Positions 1 to 10,256 of a DNA stretch of 64,000 nucleotides are shown here, piece after piece. The notes beneath the pieces were generated by a model, which saw nothing but the letters and a program-made list of their open reading frames with translations, ran no database searches and was not told the origin of the DNA. The position numbers and the translations under genes were made by a program. Position 1 is the stretch's first letter. Every line of letters begins with the position of its first letter. Source of the stretch: Nereocystis luetkeana (lineage: Eukaryota > Sar > Phaeophyceae > Laminariales > Laminariaceae); the NCBI GenBank assembly GCA_031213475.1, contig JARUPZ010000009.1, positions 6,729,601 through 6,793,600 on the forward strand, given 5' to 3'.

Positions 1-307
1 CCACAGCAGAAGAACGCAGCAGCTGCCCGTAGCTGCAGCAGCAGCAGAACATCAGCAATTTAGGGGTAGTAGCAGCAGCAGGAGCAAATCACGCACGCTT
101 GAGGCCGCCCACGCCACAGCAGTAGAGGCAGCGGAGCACAGTGGGCACGACGAGGAAAGTGACAATGGCGTACCCGATGGAGTTACTTTGCAGCTAGTGA
201 CTCTATTCTCCACTATCGTCGAGTTGTGGAGTCAAGTGTGCGTGATCGTGCGGGTAGGAAAAATGCCTAGTATATAAAATTGACAAGCGGCCAGCGTGAC
301 AGCATAA
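1..307. other. CAG-rich non-genic stretch
   Basis: The first ~110 bases are interrupted CAG/GCA trinucleotides. The rest is unique-looking sequence. No supported gene is seen. Confidence 0.5.
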
Positions 308-500
308 CATGCCCTGGCTGCCGCCTGACCGGGTGTGCTGTTGCTCGGTCACTACAGAAACAATACATCAGCTGTGCGTAAGACCGGTTCAGTAGGTGAT
401 AATACCTTTATCACAGTCTTGTGGCCAAATAGTGTGGTGGACGGCCTACCCTTGCCCGGGCGGGGTTACCGTTTGACCCGTCAAACCCTCTTCTGATATA
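308..500 (-). repeat. dispersed ~180-bp repeat, inverted copy
   Basis: Read on the minus strand, this matches the two direct copies near 3283-3460 and 3492-3660. Shared blocks are AGAAGAGGGTTTGACGGG, then AGGTAGGCCG-like, then TTTGGCCACAAGACTG, and an end block with CACACCCGG and CGGCAGCC. The copies are clearly diverged. The family is unknown, and no terminal repeats or coding capacity are seen. Confidence 0.55.
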
Positions 501-573
501 TTTCTAAGGCCGACCTACACCACGAACGGGACTGCGTGATAATTAACAGCGAAGGGTGACAGCAGCTGCACGG

Positions 574-640
574 AGCAGCAGCAGCAGCAGTAGCAGCAGA
601 GCAGTGGCAGTGGCAGTGACAGTAGCAGCAGCAACGGCAG
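574..640 (+). repeat. interrupted CAG/GCA microsatellite
   Basis: Runs of GCA/CAG broken by single variant triplets (TAG, TGG, ACG). It can be read as poly-Ser/Ala on the plus strand or poly-Leu/Ala on the minus, so the frames crossing it are not evidence of genes. Confidence 0.8.
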
Positions 641-650
641 CACACCACCG

Positions 651-1430
651 ACGCCCGAGGTCTACTCTTGCTAGTACTGCCGCTGGGCGTTTTTCGTTTT
701 TCGCGTGTACACGCTCGGACAGTGCCCAGACGGGGCCCGGAAAGCTTTTCAAAGGATTCGCACGGGATGGGGCACGGATTTCAAGGGATTTGGCCACATT
801 TCTCGAGACTTGTTTGCACGGGATCGGCGTTTGAAAAAAAAACACAGAGCGAGATCGTGATCGTGACATTTCGACGGGACCGGTCTGGACGCGAAGGGAA
901 TTTGGAAACTTCGACGGAATTCTTGGATTATCTTGTAGTCCGATCCCGCTGTACCTGAATCCCGCTGTATGCTCATAACGTGAAAAATTCCGAGGAAAGC
1001 GAGGCAAATTTCACGTCCCAATTCGCAGCGGTTCACGAGATTCGTCCATGGGATGGTTTGTCCCTTTTTCGTCTGGCCCAGCTCCTACGTACGAAGAGCT
1101 CGGCGCTCGTACTTTATATTCCATATGCACATAATAGATAAAAAATAGTTATTAAGAGTTGGACAGCGTTCGATCGATTGAACTCGACAGTACGATGTGC
1201 CGGCGACTATGTTGGTGCAGCAAGCTCACAGCAGAAAACACCCGCAGCAGCGCGTATAGGTACACATTATATTCAAAACAATACGCCGGCACGAAACTTC
1301 CGCCGAGACGGTACACGTACAGCTTGTGTAGCAGATTGATCCGTATTTCAGCTTGAATGCGGAAACACATCACCTGGAGGGGTTGACTTGCACATTCAAT
1401 TCCACCATGCTCACCGTGGTCAGCAGAGAA
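651..1430. other. no feature recognised
   Basis: Short overlapping frames occur on both strands, at the level expected by chance. No domain, RNA gene or repeat is recognised. Confidence 0.4.
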
Positions 1431-1443
1431 AACATATTTCAGG

Positions 1444-1558
1444 CATAGCAGCAGCAGGAGCAGTATCTGCAGAACAGGATAGTAGCCACACATACACAGT
1501 AGCAACACCAGAGCAGCGGATGAGAAGCGGCAGCAGCGCTAGCAGCAGCAGTAGCAGC
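1444..1558 (+). repeat. CAG-rich tract
   Basis: Interrupted CAG/AGC triplets, similar in texture to those at 1-110 and 574-640. It may belong to the same simple-repeat-seeded sequence. Confidence 0.6.
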
Positions 1559-1570
1559 ACGTCATGCACG

Positions 1571-2195
1571 CCCGGGGCTGCCCCTGGAACAACAATCGGG
1601 GCAGGGGAGCCCGATAAAACACGCGGAGGAAGAAATACGTCGTCGTTGTACCTCGTCGTGACAGGTACATGCTGCTGACTTTGGTATTTGCTTGGCGGTT
1701 ACAAGACATCAAAGAAAAGCGCCTTCACAATACGAACAGAACTCCACGCCCCAGGTTATACTAATGCCTAATAATGGCACTGACGAGTAGTTGTCATTGT
1801 CATTGCTGGTGCTTAAAGGAACTAAATGTAGTTCTTCCCATTGTTGATGGTAATCATTGCCATTGCTGCTGCCTGTTGTGTCGGAACAAAAAACAGAATC
1901 GTAGACATCGTTTGCACCTCTCCCACTCGTGCTGTATTGCCCCTCCCGCGGCGTACATACGTCCGATTCAGTCCAAACCCGAGACCTCGTCTTCTCTGTT
2001 TCGCGGAGACTGGTCGCACGGCGTCCGAAGCAGCCGGAGAGGCTCGTGACGTTTGCTTATCGGCCACAACCTAGACAACGACGTCGGCAATTTTGCGCAA
2101 AACTCCTTTTTTCATATATATGTAAAATCGCCCGAATAGCAAATTCGGAACCCGTTCCTAGGACGCCGAAACTTCGATGCAAACTGATGCCCAAA
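1571..2195. other. non-genic stretch with a weak minisatellite
   Basis: No gene is recognised. A block containing TGACGAGT and TCATTGCC near 1778-1865 resembles the palindrome region at 2196-2240, suggesting a small local duplication. Confidence 0.35.
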
Positions 2196-2222
2196 GGCAA
2201 TGACGAGTTACTCGTCATTGCC
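2196..2222. repeat. 27-bp perfect palindrome
   Basis: Two 13-nt arms (GGCAATGACGAGT and its exact complement) flank one central base. This is a strong hairpin or protein-binding palindrome. It has no poly-T tail and no obvious gene beside it, so its role is unknown. Confidence 0.85.
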
Positions 2223-2974
2223 AGTGCCGTTGCTGATGCGTAATGGCGTACAATCCTCGACATGTTTGCGCCAAACTCGTGCTTTCACACTCTGAATAGC
2301 CCAAATCAAAAATTCGACACACATTTCTGGAAAGTACAACCCTAAACGCACAAGCAACGGCAAAGCATGAGACCGGCCACACGAGCCCATTTTCCCCACA
2401 TTTTGCCGTCATGAGGATCGATCTTAGCGACACGTACTACTGTAGTTTGTTTTTCCCTGAAATTTCGGCTTTTCACCAAATTCAGCGAGGGTTGAATCTT
2501 ATCGAGTAAGTGCCTCATTTGGCTCGGGAAACAATCGTCCACCCGGCACAGAACCGTCCCTACAGCAACAAACTGCGCTCGCGGAACCCATGAGTGCGGT
2601 GGCCTCACGGTCATCGGCCTGACACGTAGGCAGGTGTCGGTGCCTTGGGGAGTGAAATTCATCCCCAACTCGTCACGCAACAACGCCGAACGCTTGCACA
2701 TAGAGAGCAAAGTCTCAACTAATATTGCCGTCACCGAGCTCAGTCGGTCGGCCACCTCGGTGCGGTCACCTTGTGAACTCGGCGACGAGAGCCCAGAAAG
2801 CGATTGCGCCTTCTGCGTTCGCCCATGACTTGCGAATTACCTTAGGAACGACACCTGTCAGCTCTGTGCGCTCGCGAGAGGTGGCACAGCTCAAGCGCTG
2901 GGGTTGCGCGATCTTCTACGGCTTTTTACTTAAATTTCCTGACTAACCCTACAAAGGTCGAGGCGACTTTTGGG
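2223..2974. other. no feature recognised
   Basis: Only chance-length frames on both strands. No motif or repeat is recognised apart from similarity of the right edge to the foldback repeat that follows. Confidence 0.4.
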
Positions 2975-2984
2975 GGGGGTTAAG

Positions 2985-3085
2985 GTTTTCGGCTTTTCCT
3001 GAACAAAAATCGGGAAAATACCGAAATTTCATGAAAATACCGAAACAAACTGAAAAACACTCGTCGTCAAGATCGACCCTAAGCT
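2985..3085 (-). repeat. single arm related to the 45.1-kb foldback element
   Basis: On the minus strand it reads AGGGTCGATCTTGACGA, then TGTTTTTCAGTTTG and a TTTCGGTATTTTC block. These match one arm of the inverted-repeat element at 45112-45280. Only one arm is clear here. Confidence 0.5.
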
Positions 3086-3282
3086 GTCGAGCGCCGCCAA
3101 GGATTCGGCCTTCCCTTTTTCGTCCAAAGGAGAAGAGGTCCAATCTCGGTGCTGGCATCCGAAGACACGCATTTTTACCGTCAGAAGCGAGCATCGATGT
3201 CGGTTGACGGCACATTTGCACCTTTTGGTAGGCAGCCGTAGTAACAGGCATACCAATTCTCATAAATCGTATATTTCAAGAG

Positions 3283-3460
3283 AGGGTTCGATGGGTCAAA
3301 TACTAGGCCTGACGGGACAAAGGTAAGCCGTCAGCCCAAATCTTTGGGTACGAGACTGATAAACCAAGCATCGATCACTCATCTCGTCCAACTGGCAGCT
3401 GATGTTTTTCGAAAAAGCTTCTGCAAGAAACGAGCACCGTACACCCGGCCACAGCTGACA
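3283..3460 (+). repeat. dispersed ~180-bp repeat, direct copy A
   Basis: Matches copy B about 210 bp downstream. Shared blocks include GAGGGTT, GACGGGACAAAGGTA, TACGAGACTG, CAAGCAT, a CAACTGGCAGCTG block and CACCCGGCCA. Copies A and B form an imperfect tandem pair. Confidence 0.6.
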
Positions 3461-3491
3461 AGGGCATCCTAATGATAAACACTGAAATTTT

Positions 3492-3660
3492 TTAGAAGAG
3501 GGTTTGACGGGCCAAGAGCAGGACTGATGGGGCAAAGGTAGGCCGACAACCAAATTATTTGGCTACGAGACTGCCAATCAAGCATTGACCACTCAACATG
3601 TCCAACTCACAGCTGGCGTATTCACACCCGGCCAGCCGGCAGCCCGGGCAGGACGCAAGC
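3492..3660 (+). repeat. dispersed ~180-bp repeat, direct copy B
   Basis: Second tandem copy, starting AGAAGAGGGTTTGACGGG and ending near CCGGCAGCCCGGGC. It is the best match to the inverted copy at 308-500. Confidence 0.6.
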
Positions 3661-4595
3661 ACGCCCGTGGCAGCCCCCGACCCAGTCGTGACCGGGGATC
3701 ACGATGAGGTAGTTTCGTCGCGCGGGGTGAATGTCATCTCGCGCTAGCACGAACGACGCAAAACATACCTCCAAGAAGCGCTGAGGAGCGCGGAGAGCAT
3801 CGGGCCAACAATATCGTAAATACAAGCTCTCTCTTATGAGTGGCATGAGCGTAGAGTGTAAGAATACTCTTGTCGAAATACGTACCTGGTATTCGGTTAG
3901 TTTTGGGTGGGTTTTAGATATTCCGCTCATTAAAGTTAAGTTTGCTGCAATTGGGGCGGTATTTCACAACTACCCGTTAACAACCAAATATGTATTTGGA
4001 TAAGAGAAATAAGAGTGGAACATGCAAATGAGGGTGATGCAATAGAGCAGTTGTAATGACCGAAAAAAAAAGTAAGTAGTAACTATGCAGTAAAGTTGTT
4101 GTGAGAGATGACGGCGATATGAGCGTGATATGCAACTACGACAGTGAGCACTTCTTCGACGAACTAGAACAACCGTAGACACAAGTTCTCCGTCCCCTAA
4201 CGGTTGTACAACGAACGGAAACGTTTGGCGAAGGGTTTTTGCCAAAATCATGTGTACCTGGCCACTTTTCGGCCAAAATCAGCTACATACAGTCTAAAAA
4301 CACACGCCAGGAGCCCTGCTATTGGCCAAGCTGGCATTGCAACTGATTTTGGCTCGAAAATGACAAGTTATACCTGTTCTTCTCTACTCTGTCTAGCTTT
4401 CAACTGATTTTGGCCAATTTTGAACCAATCAGAGAGACCATACGTTCACTGTTTTTTCTCTGGGTATATGTGTCTGCCCTCCCTCGGTTGAAATTCTTCA
4501 GTATTAAGGTATAAACTCGTACTAGTACGTCGTGCGTAAAAATACGTATTTACACATACATGCATGCATGCGTACGCTGGTTCCACTTTCTCTTC
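3661..4595. other. non-genic stretch, repeated CTGATTTTGGC words
   Basis: No gene is supported. The word CTGATTTTGG or its complement recurs between about 4240 and 5210, suggesting a decayed short repeat. A TACCTGGTA site lies at 3883-3891. Confidence 0.35.
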
Positions 4596-4691
4596 TTAAC
4601 CCCTTTAGAACCGCAGTCCCGTTTTGGGGACAAACTACTTGGACTTTGAATGGTTTGTCCCCAAACGGGACTGCGGTTCTAAAAGGGTTAA
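4596..4691. mobile_element. 88-bp piggyBac-type MITE with TTAA target duplications
   Basis: An 88-bp element (4600-4687) sits between two TTAA tetramers (4596-4599 and 4688-4691). Its ends are near-perfect inverted repeats of about 35 bp, starting CCCCTTTAGAACCGCAGTCC and closing with the complement. TTAA target duplication with termini starting CCC is the known signature of piggyBac elements. It has no coding capacity, so it would need a transposase supplied elsewhere. Related copies lie at 42834, 45417 and 49731. Confidence 0.8.
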
Positions 4692-4724
4692 GGGTATCCG
4701 TTTCACATATTTAATGGTTGTCGT

Positions 4725-4795
4725 GATGTGGAATCTGCACGGAAACTTGTTGTTGTGCTGGATGTCGACGGGTTGGAATAACTTTTTCATGTCTT
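4725..4795 (+). repeat. dispersed ~60-bp repeat (copy near 44345)
   Basis: The block around TGTGCTGGATGTCGACGGGT, preceded by GAATC-GCACGGA-AC, recurs at about 44345-44412. It is probably a fragment of a decayed element. The parent is not identified. Confidence 0.55.
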
Positions 4796-4799
4796 TGTG

Positions 4800-5794
4800 T
4801 TGTTTTCTACGGCCACAGCAGTCGATACAGCACCATGGTCTTTGTCTGTACCACCCCGCGTCGAGGTGGTCTCAGGTTTGGTAGGACAAGATAATTTCGC
4901 GCCGAGCAGGGGGCTCCGCGAGGACGGTCTTGAAGATTTAAAACTGCGGACGGGGGGGGGGGGCGTCAGATACTCTTGGCGCCCCCGCCGTGGCTAAACG
5001 AACAAAGCCTATTAATAGTGTACACCCTAAACAAAACGAAACAATGCCGATTTTGGAGGCCATGTGGCACGCTTTATGAATTAGGCATTATTTTTTACCG
5101 GACTTCTTCATGGACAGAACACCGCTCGAGGCGGGGGTCTTACTTGGTTTTAGTATGAAACTGATTTTGGCACAAACAGATCAGGTATAATACCTGATTT
5201 TGGCATTAAATACATTTGCCCTTTCTTTAGCGAACCCCAATATCAACTACTCATAGGACAGAAGCAGTTCCTGAAGGAAAACCGTCTTGAACGAACCGTA
5301 GCAGTGGGTCCAGTGCCGGCGTGAAGTGCAATAAACTAGAAGCGACGGGAGTAGAAGTAGAAAATTCCTCGCATACGCGGATGTCACTACGAACAACGGA
5401 AGCAACTCCCGGGCAAACTCCCAGAGTTGACCGAAAATAACAAGATCCTTCGCTAAAGCGAACGTCCACATAATAATCGAAAAGGGATGCAGGAAAATCA
5501 GTCAGACCTTGCTACACGACAAGGCACTTGCTTGATGAAGGAGATCCAACACCCGACACTCTTCTTGGGTGAAGGAAACCCCACCGAAAAAATATACAAG
5601 TGTGACCAGTCCGCTCCCCACGCTTGTACTCAAAGCACACTGTGGCAGACATGCAAATACACGCACAAAGGATGTTTGCTGAAAGTAACGAAATATTATA
5701 AACGCAGGCGCCCGCCGCAACGAAACGCCAGCGGACACCTCTACCTTAAGATCCCAGGCGTAGGCCAAAGCCAGACCAACTGTGTATGGCGTGT
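4800..5794. other. no confident gene
   Basis: Contains a G run near 4955 and a TCAGGTATAATACCTGA palindrome near 5181. Two minus-strand frames (5247-5471 and 5502-5768) read smoothly but show no known domain. They could be further exons or decayed parts of the minus-strand coding segment at 5.8-6.2 kb. Confidence 0.3.
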
Positions 5795-6157
5795 TTATGG
5801 ATGACCACGATAGACACGAGAACGGACTCTAAAATGTACGAAGATCTGTTCCGAGTCAGAAACGAGAAGATCGACAGGCACAGCCTTGCGCGTGGCGGCG
5901 CTGTTCACCTGTTCCACCAGAGCCTTTGCTGCGAACTTCGCGTGGCATTCGTCCTGAACTTGCTCTACCCGATTAAATGCTTCCTGTATCACTTGGAGCA
6001 CGACGAGTGCAGGCCGATCAACATAGAAGTGCAGGGGTGTCTTGCACAGGCCGTTCAAGATGTCGTTGTCCTTGATGCTTCCTTTGCAGTAGACGCAATA
6101 TTTCCCGACCTGCGATAATATATCGTCGACAACAAAGCGCGAACACAGAAGAGACAT
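5795..6157 (-). CDS. possible exon of an unidentified protein
   Basis: An open minus-strand frame of about 120 residues ends at 5795. After position 6109 (minus sense) most codons end in G or C, unlike the AT-richer surroundings, and a CAG acceptor-like triplet directly precedes that point. The peptide has a CVYC pair near its start and a long probable amphipathic helix (from PALVVLQVIQEAFNRV onward) rich in Glu, Gln and Ala. No family is recognised. The frame meets a stop without a clear splice donor, and the next downstream minus frame (5502-5768) is in another phase, so this is either one exon of a spliced gene or a decayed copy. The antisense frame is also open, which lowers confidence. 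Confidence 0.3.
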   Translation of the reverse strand: MSLLCSRFVVDDILSQVGKYCVYCKGSIKDNDILNGLCKTPLHFYVDRPALVVLQVIQEAFNRVEQVQDECHAKFAAKALVEQVNSAATRKAVPVDLLVSDSEQIFVHFRVRSRVYRGHP

Positions 6158-6699
6158 GTAAAAGGTGTTTAATACAAGTGTTGCAGCTGGTATGAGTTGA
6201 GTAAGCCAACACTTGCGAAATAGTTCAAATATAAAGCGTGGGCGCGTGCTGTAGAGGCAAAAAGCCTGGAAGGTAAATAAATGAGATTGGGATGCGATGG
6301 ATTATGTTGGCGACCACTTAGTAATTACGTCGTTTTTAGCGGCTGAGACGGCGACGGCAGAGTCGGAGAGGCAGCCGAAGATGACGTCTTCAAGCCAGTT
6401 AGTTCCAAAAATAAATGGGCGTCATTGTGTGTGCTGTACAGGAAGGAAGAATGCAAGGTAAATGGGAATGGGAGCGAAGGAACAACATAAACAACAACGG
6501 CAATGGCGGCGGCAAACGTAAGTGGTAGTAGTTGTAGAGGCAGTACTGGTATAAAAAAATAAAAAGAGCCACAGTAGACTTCTATTATGAAATGAGCAAA
6601 ATAACAAAATTGATACGCAAAGAGCAGCAGCATATTGTCATGAGAACGTGTAAGTGCACTCGATGCCAGTCTGTTATCATGTCGAAAACAACATCAGCA
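6158..6699. other. no feature recognised
   Basis: AT-rich sequence with chance-length frames. No gene, RNA or repeat is recognised. Confidence 0.4.
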
Positions 6700-8230
6700 T
6701 CGGCTTTAGACAACAGATAACTGTCTCGGTTTTGGAAAGAAACGTAGGCTGTAAACAACAACGAACGGCAACTGTCCAAAACAAAAAAAAAAACTCGGAT
6801 ATATATGGTGTGCAAAAAGTATCTTGAAATTAGAATGCTTGTTTGTCGGATTTTGTGCTGAAGGTCGATCACGTGCGGGAACAACAACGACGCCAACAAC
6901 AACCGAATAAAACAGACAAAACAGAAAAATGGGAACGAAACAAAAAATGGGAACGGACGTTTTTTTTTAGAAAGCAAACCAATTGTGTACAACTCCAAGA
7001 AAAAAAGTTGACAGTCCTGTGGGGCTGTACAGCAGCCTTCGAGTGAGCTGTCGCTCAGGCTGGAAGTCCTCGGCATCGCCGCGGTAGCCAGCATCTAGAG
7101 AAATCACAATAGAGCCAGCGTATATCGCTTTTTGCGCCCACCCGAAGGCACGAGATGGAGCATGACCGTTCTGACGAGCTCCTCTCACAGGGCTGGCCAA
7201 GGGGTTTCGCAGGATCATTTTGGTTCTCTGATACACCACATGGTTCTGGAGATACGGCTTGGTTCTCATTTTAGGCTTCGTTCCCATTTTTTCGATTTGT
7301 CTGTTATAAGCAACAACGGCAACAGCAGCGCATTCAAAAATGTCCGTACGCATTATATACCCCTATCTCGATGCGAAGGTGGAGCTTCAAAAAAAAAAAC
7401 ATATCTTGGTGATAGTGCGCAAAAATATCCCGAAATTAGTACCTAATTTTTGTCTTGGTTTTAATGCTGAAGGTCGACTACGCGGAGGAACAGCAACAAC
7501 ACCAAAAACAACAGCATAAACAACAAGAGTACCAGCGGCGGTAGCCACCTGTCTCGGTGCGGAAAGAAACGCAGGCTGAACGTAACAACAGCTGCAGCAG
7601 CCGCCACAATAGTGCATATGTGTGCTGTACCCCTATCTCGGTTTAAGCTCGTATCGTAAACCAATGACATAAACAACTCGGTTTTAGTGTAACAAGAAAT
7701 ATATCTTGAAGTTATCCTGTGTTTCTTGTTTTTAGTGCTGAAGTTCGACAACGTGCGGGAACAGCAACAACGCTAACAACAATAGCATAAGCAACAGCAG
7801 CAGCACAGCAGAAGACACTGACCCAAAGCTGTCTACAACAGCAACAACGCGAACGACGACTACATAAACAACAAAGGCAGCATCGGGAAAGGTAGGCGCG
7901 CGTTACAGTCGCAGGAAAAGGTGCAGCAGCAGCAGCAGCCGCAGCAGCAGCAGCAATGGGCTGCGTCACCAAGTCGAATCTCGCGTGCGGGAGAACAGCA
8001 TCAACGCCAACAACAACAGCATAAACAACAACTTAACAGCAGCAGCGGCTGTAGGCACGTACCACAGCACCAACGCGAACGACGACAACATACACAAGAA
8101 GAGCAGCATCGGCGGCGGTAGGCGCTCCGGGTAACAGTTGCAGAGAAAGCAGCAAAAGCAGCAGCAGTGGGGTGCCCCACCAAGTCGTGTTCTGGTATTG
8201 CAAATAAATACCTGGTACAAATTTCAAGTT
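6700..8230 (+). repeat. degenerate ~270-bp tandem array rich in CAA/CAG
   Basis: Several diverged units share an ordered set of blocks: ACCCCTATCTCG, an ATATCTTG-AA-TTA block, a GTTTTxGTGCTGAAGGTCGA block, CGTGCGGGAACA, and a CAACAACGCCAACAACAACAG-type tail with GCATAAACAACA. The blocks start near 7359 and 7629, which gives the ~270-bp period. Weaker units lie at ~6720-6900 and ~7965-8120. The Gln/Ala-rich frames across it are products of the repeat, not genes. Confidence 0.6.
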
Positions 8231-8280
8231 AGTAAAAAAGTCAACAACAGGCGCAGTGGCTGGAGACCTAGGGAGCGAAC

Positions 8281-8441
<161 letters not shown>

Positions 8442-8780
8442 ACAGATTACAACTTACCGCTCCCTCCTTTCTCGAACGTGAAGGGCACGGTGCCGACGTC
8501 GATGGGCGTGTCACATAATTCAGAGCGTTTGGGAAACTTCAAGGTTATGCCACCACCGGGGCAGGGGTCGCACTCGCAGGTCGCAAAATCGACCCTGCCT
8601 CCAAAGGTCTGTATCCACAGCTAGCTGCTGGCAGATAGATGCAGCGGTTGCACCTTACAGCGGATTGAGCACTGACTTGGACGGGGGGGTCCTCTTCGAA
8701 ACGGACCTCCAAGATCCGCCAGAAGAGGGCGAGGCAGGTAGTCTTGGGGAGAGTTCATATATATATTGTAAATATACCAG
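8442..8780. other. no feature recognised
   Basis: No gene is supported. A TACCAGGTA palindrome lies at 8775-8783. Confidence 0.4.
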
Positions 8781-8819
8781 GTATATCTTTATGTCCAGCG
8801 ATCACACCGAAGTGTGTGT

Positions 8820-8895
8820 GGAATACATTCATCTCGGGCAAGGTATGGAGCTCCTAAAATGAGGGGCCTCAGAAAAACTGGGGTGTACCTTTATT
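8820..8895 (+). repeat. dispersed ~60-bp repeat (copy near 48705)
   Basis: The blocks GAGCTCCTAA, TGAGGGGC and GGTxTACC-type recur in the same order at about 48705-48775. This is a diverged repeat of unknown parentage. Confidence 0.5.
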
Positions 8896-10219
8896 GTAGA
8901 GCTCCTCTGCTTGTGTCCTGTCCTCGTGTTGATCAGCAAATCCCAGACTTATACCTATTACCGTTGTACGCATAGCGGCCGCACTTTCACTCGCTCACGC
9001 AGTTGTCCCCAACGATTCCGCTCACAAGTGGATTCGGTTTTTTTACCCTTCACTTCCTCATGGAGGAAGCGCGTTGGGGCTCTTATTCGCAGAAACCAAG
9101 GTACGGTCGATTACTATTATTGCCGATGCTCGTGCTTCTTGCTTGTACTGAACACAACGAACTCACAGATACGCGTGACGCTACGAAATCGAGCAGCGCT
9201 TTATTACTCCTTTCTCCATAAAAAAGTTGACAAACGCCATCGTTGATACCGAGAACTCCGTCGAACCTCAACGTTGAATGCCACGTGCGGTATTCCGGTC
9301 GCTAGTTTTACTGAGTGTACCGCCTCGCGGATGATATTAGTCGGCAGTTTCCCGAGTCGTGGATACGTATCCGTAAGTGCTTGCGTGAAAATCAACAACT
9401 AGAAGGAGACGTGGGCATTTGTTGTTTTGTGTATCACGGCTCCATGCGGCGTAACATGGAGTACATGCATTCAGACAAGATAAAAACCTCGACAGGCCAC
9501 CACCAAGGCGATCCGGTCGTAAAAGCCTTATACCGTTCAGACTTGGCTTGGCAACGATGTATCTACTGCAAACACGGCTTAACCGTGCCACAGTAAGTAA
9601 CTTACCACTGCCAACGATGGCCTACTTCCGCTCGTCCACGATTGCGTGGTAAAAAATGTTTCGCTGAACGATAACCTCGTTTCCATACCATTTTAGGCTG
9701 TCTTCGTGCTGCCACCTCACAACACCATTTTGACATTCGGGCTTGTGTAACGGAGAAGCCGATCGCTCGCACGACGTTGGGTGGGGTTGTCGTTGCACTT
9801 TCTTGCAACATCAAACACAGCTTTTACATTTACCTGCTTGTCCCGCTGATGCCGCCTTAGAAGGCGGTTGGGTCGCGGTCAACATCCTAGGTTGTAGACT
9901 CACTCGTGCGAACAAGCAAGCGCGAGTACGCATCACCCAGCAGCATATACATGCGCCCGTCACACCCACACACATCCACACAGTACCGACACGACACAGG
10001 ATCCTACGCTGGGGGCAAAGGACGTTGATACACGAGTCTCCCTTGACCGTGGCGAATGGGCATCAATTGGATTTCCCAATCGGCAGACCTACTTCAAACA
10101 GTAACCCGTGCAAGCAAAAGGCCTTCTGTATTCTGACTAAATCAAACAAGAGTACGACAAGCGGACAAGAGCACGAGGGAATAAGCAGGAATAACCATCG
10201 TCCAACTCAGAATATATTT
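8896..10219. other. no feature recognised
   Basis: Frames of up to about 110 codons on both strands lack any recognised domain or splice context. Confidence 0.4.
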
Positions 10220-10256
10220 GATATATATATATATATATATATACTTACATATATAT
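10220..10256. repeat. (TA)n microsatellite
   Basis: A run of TA dinucleotides, imperfect at its right end. Confidence 0.85.
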
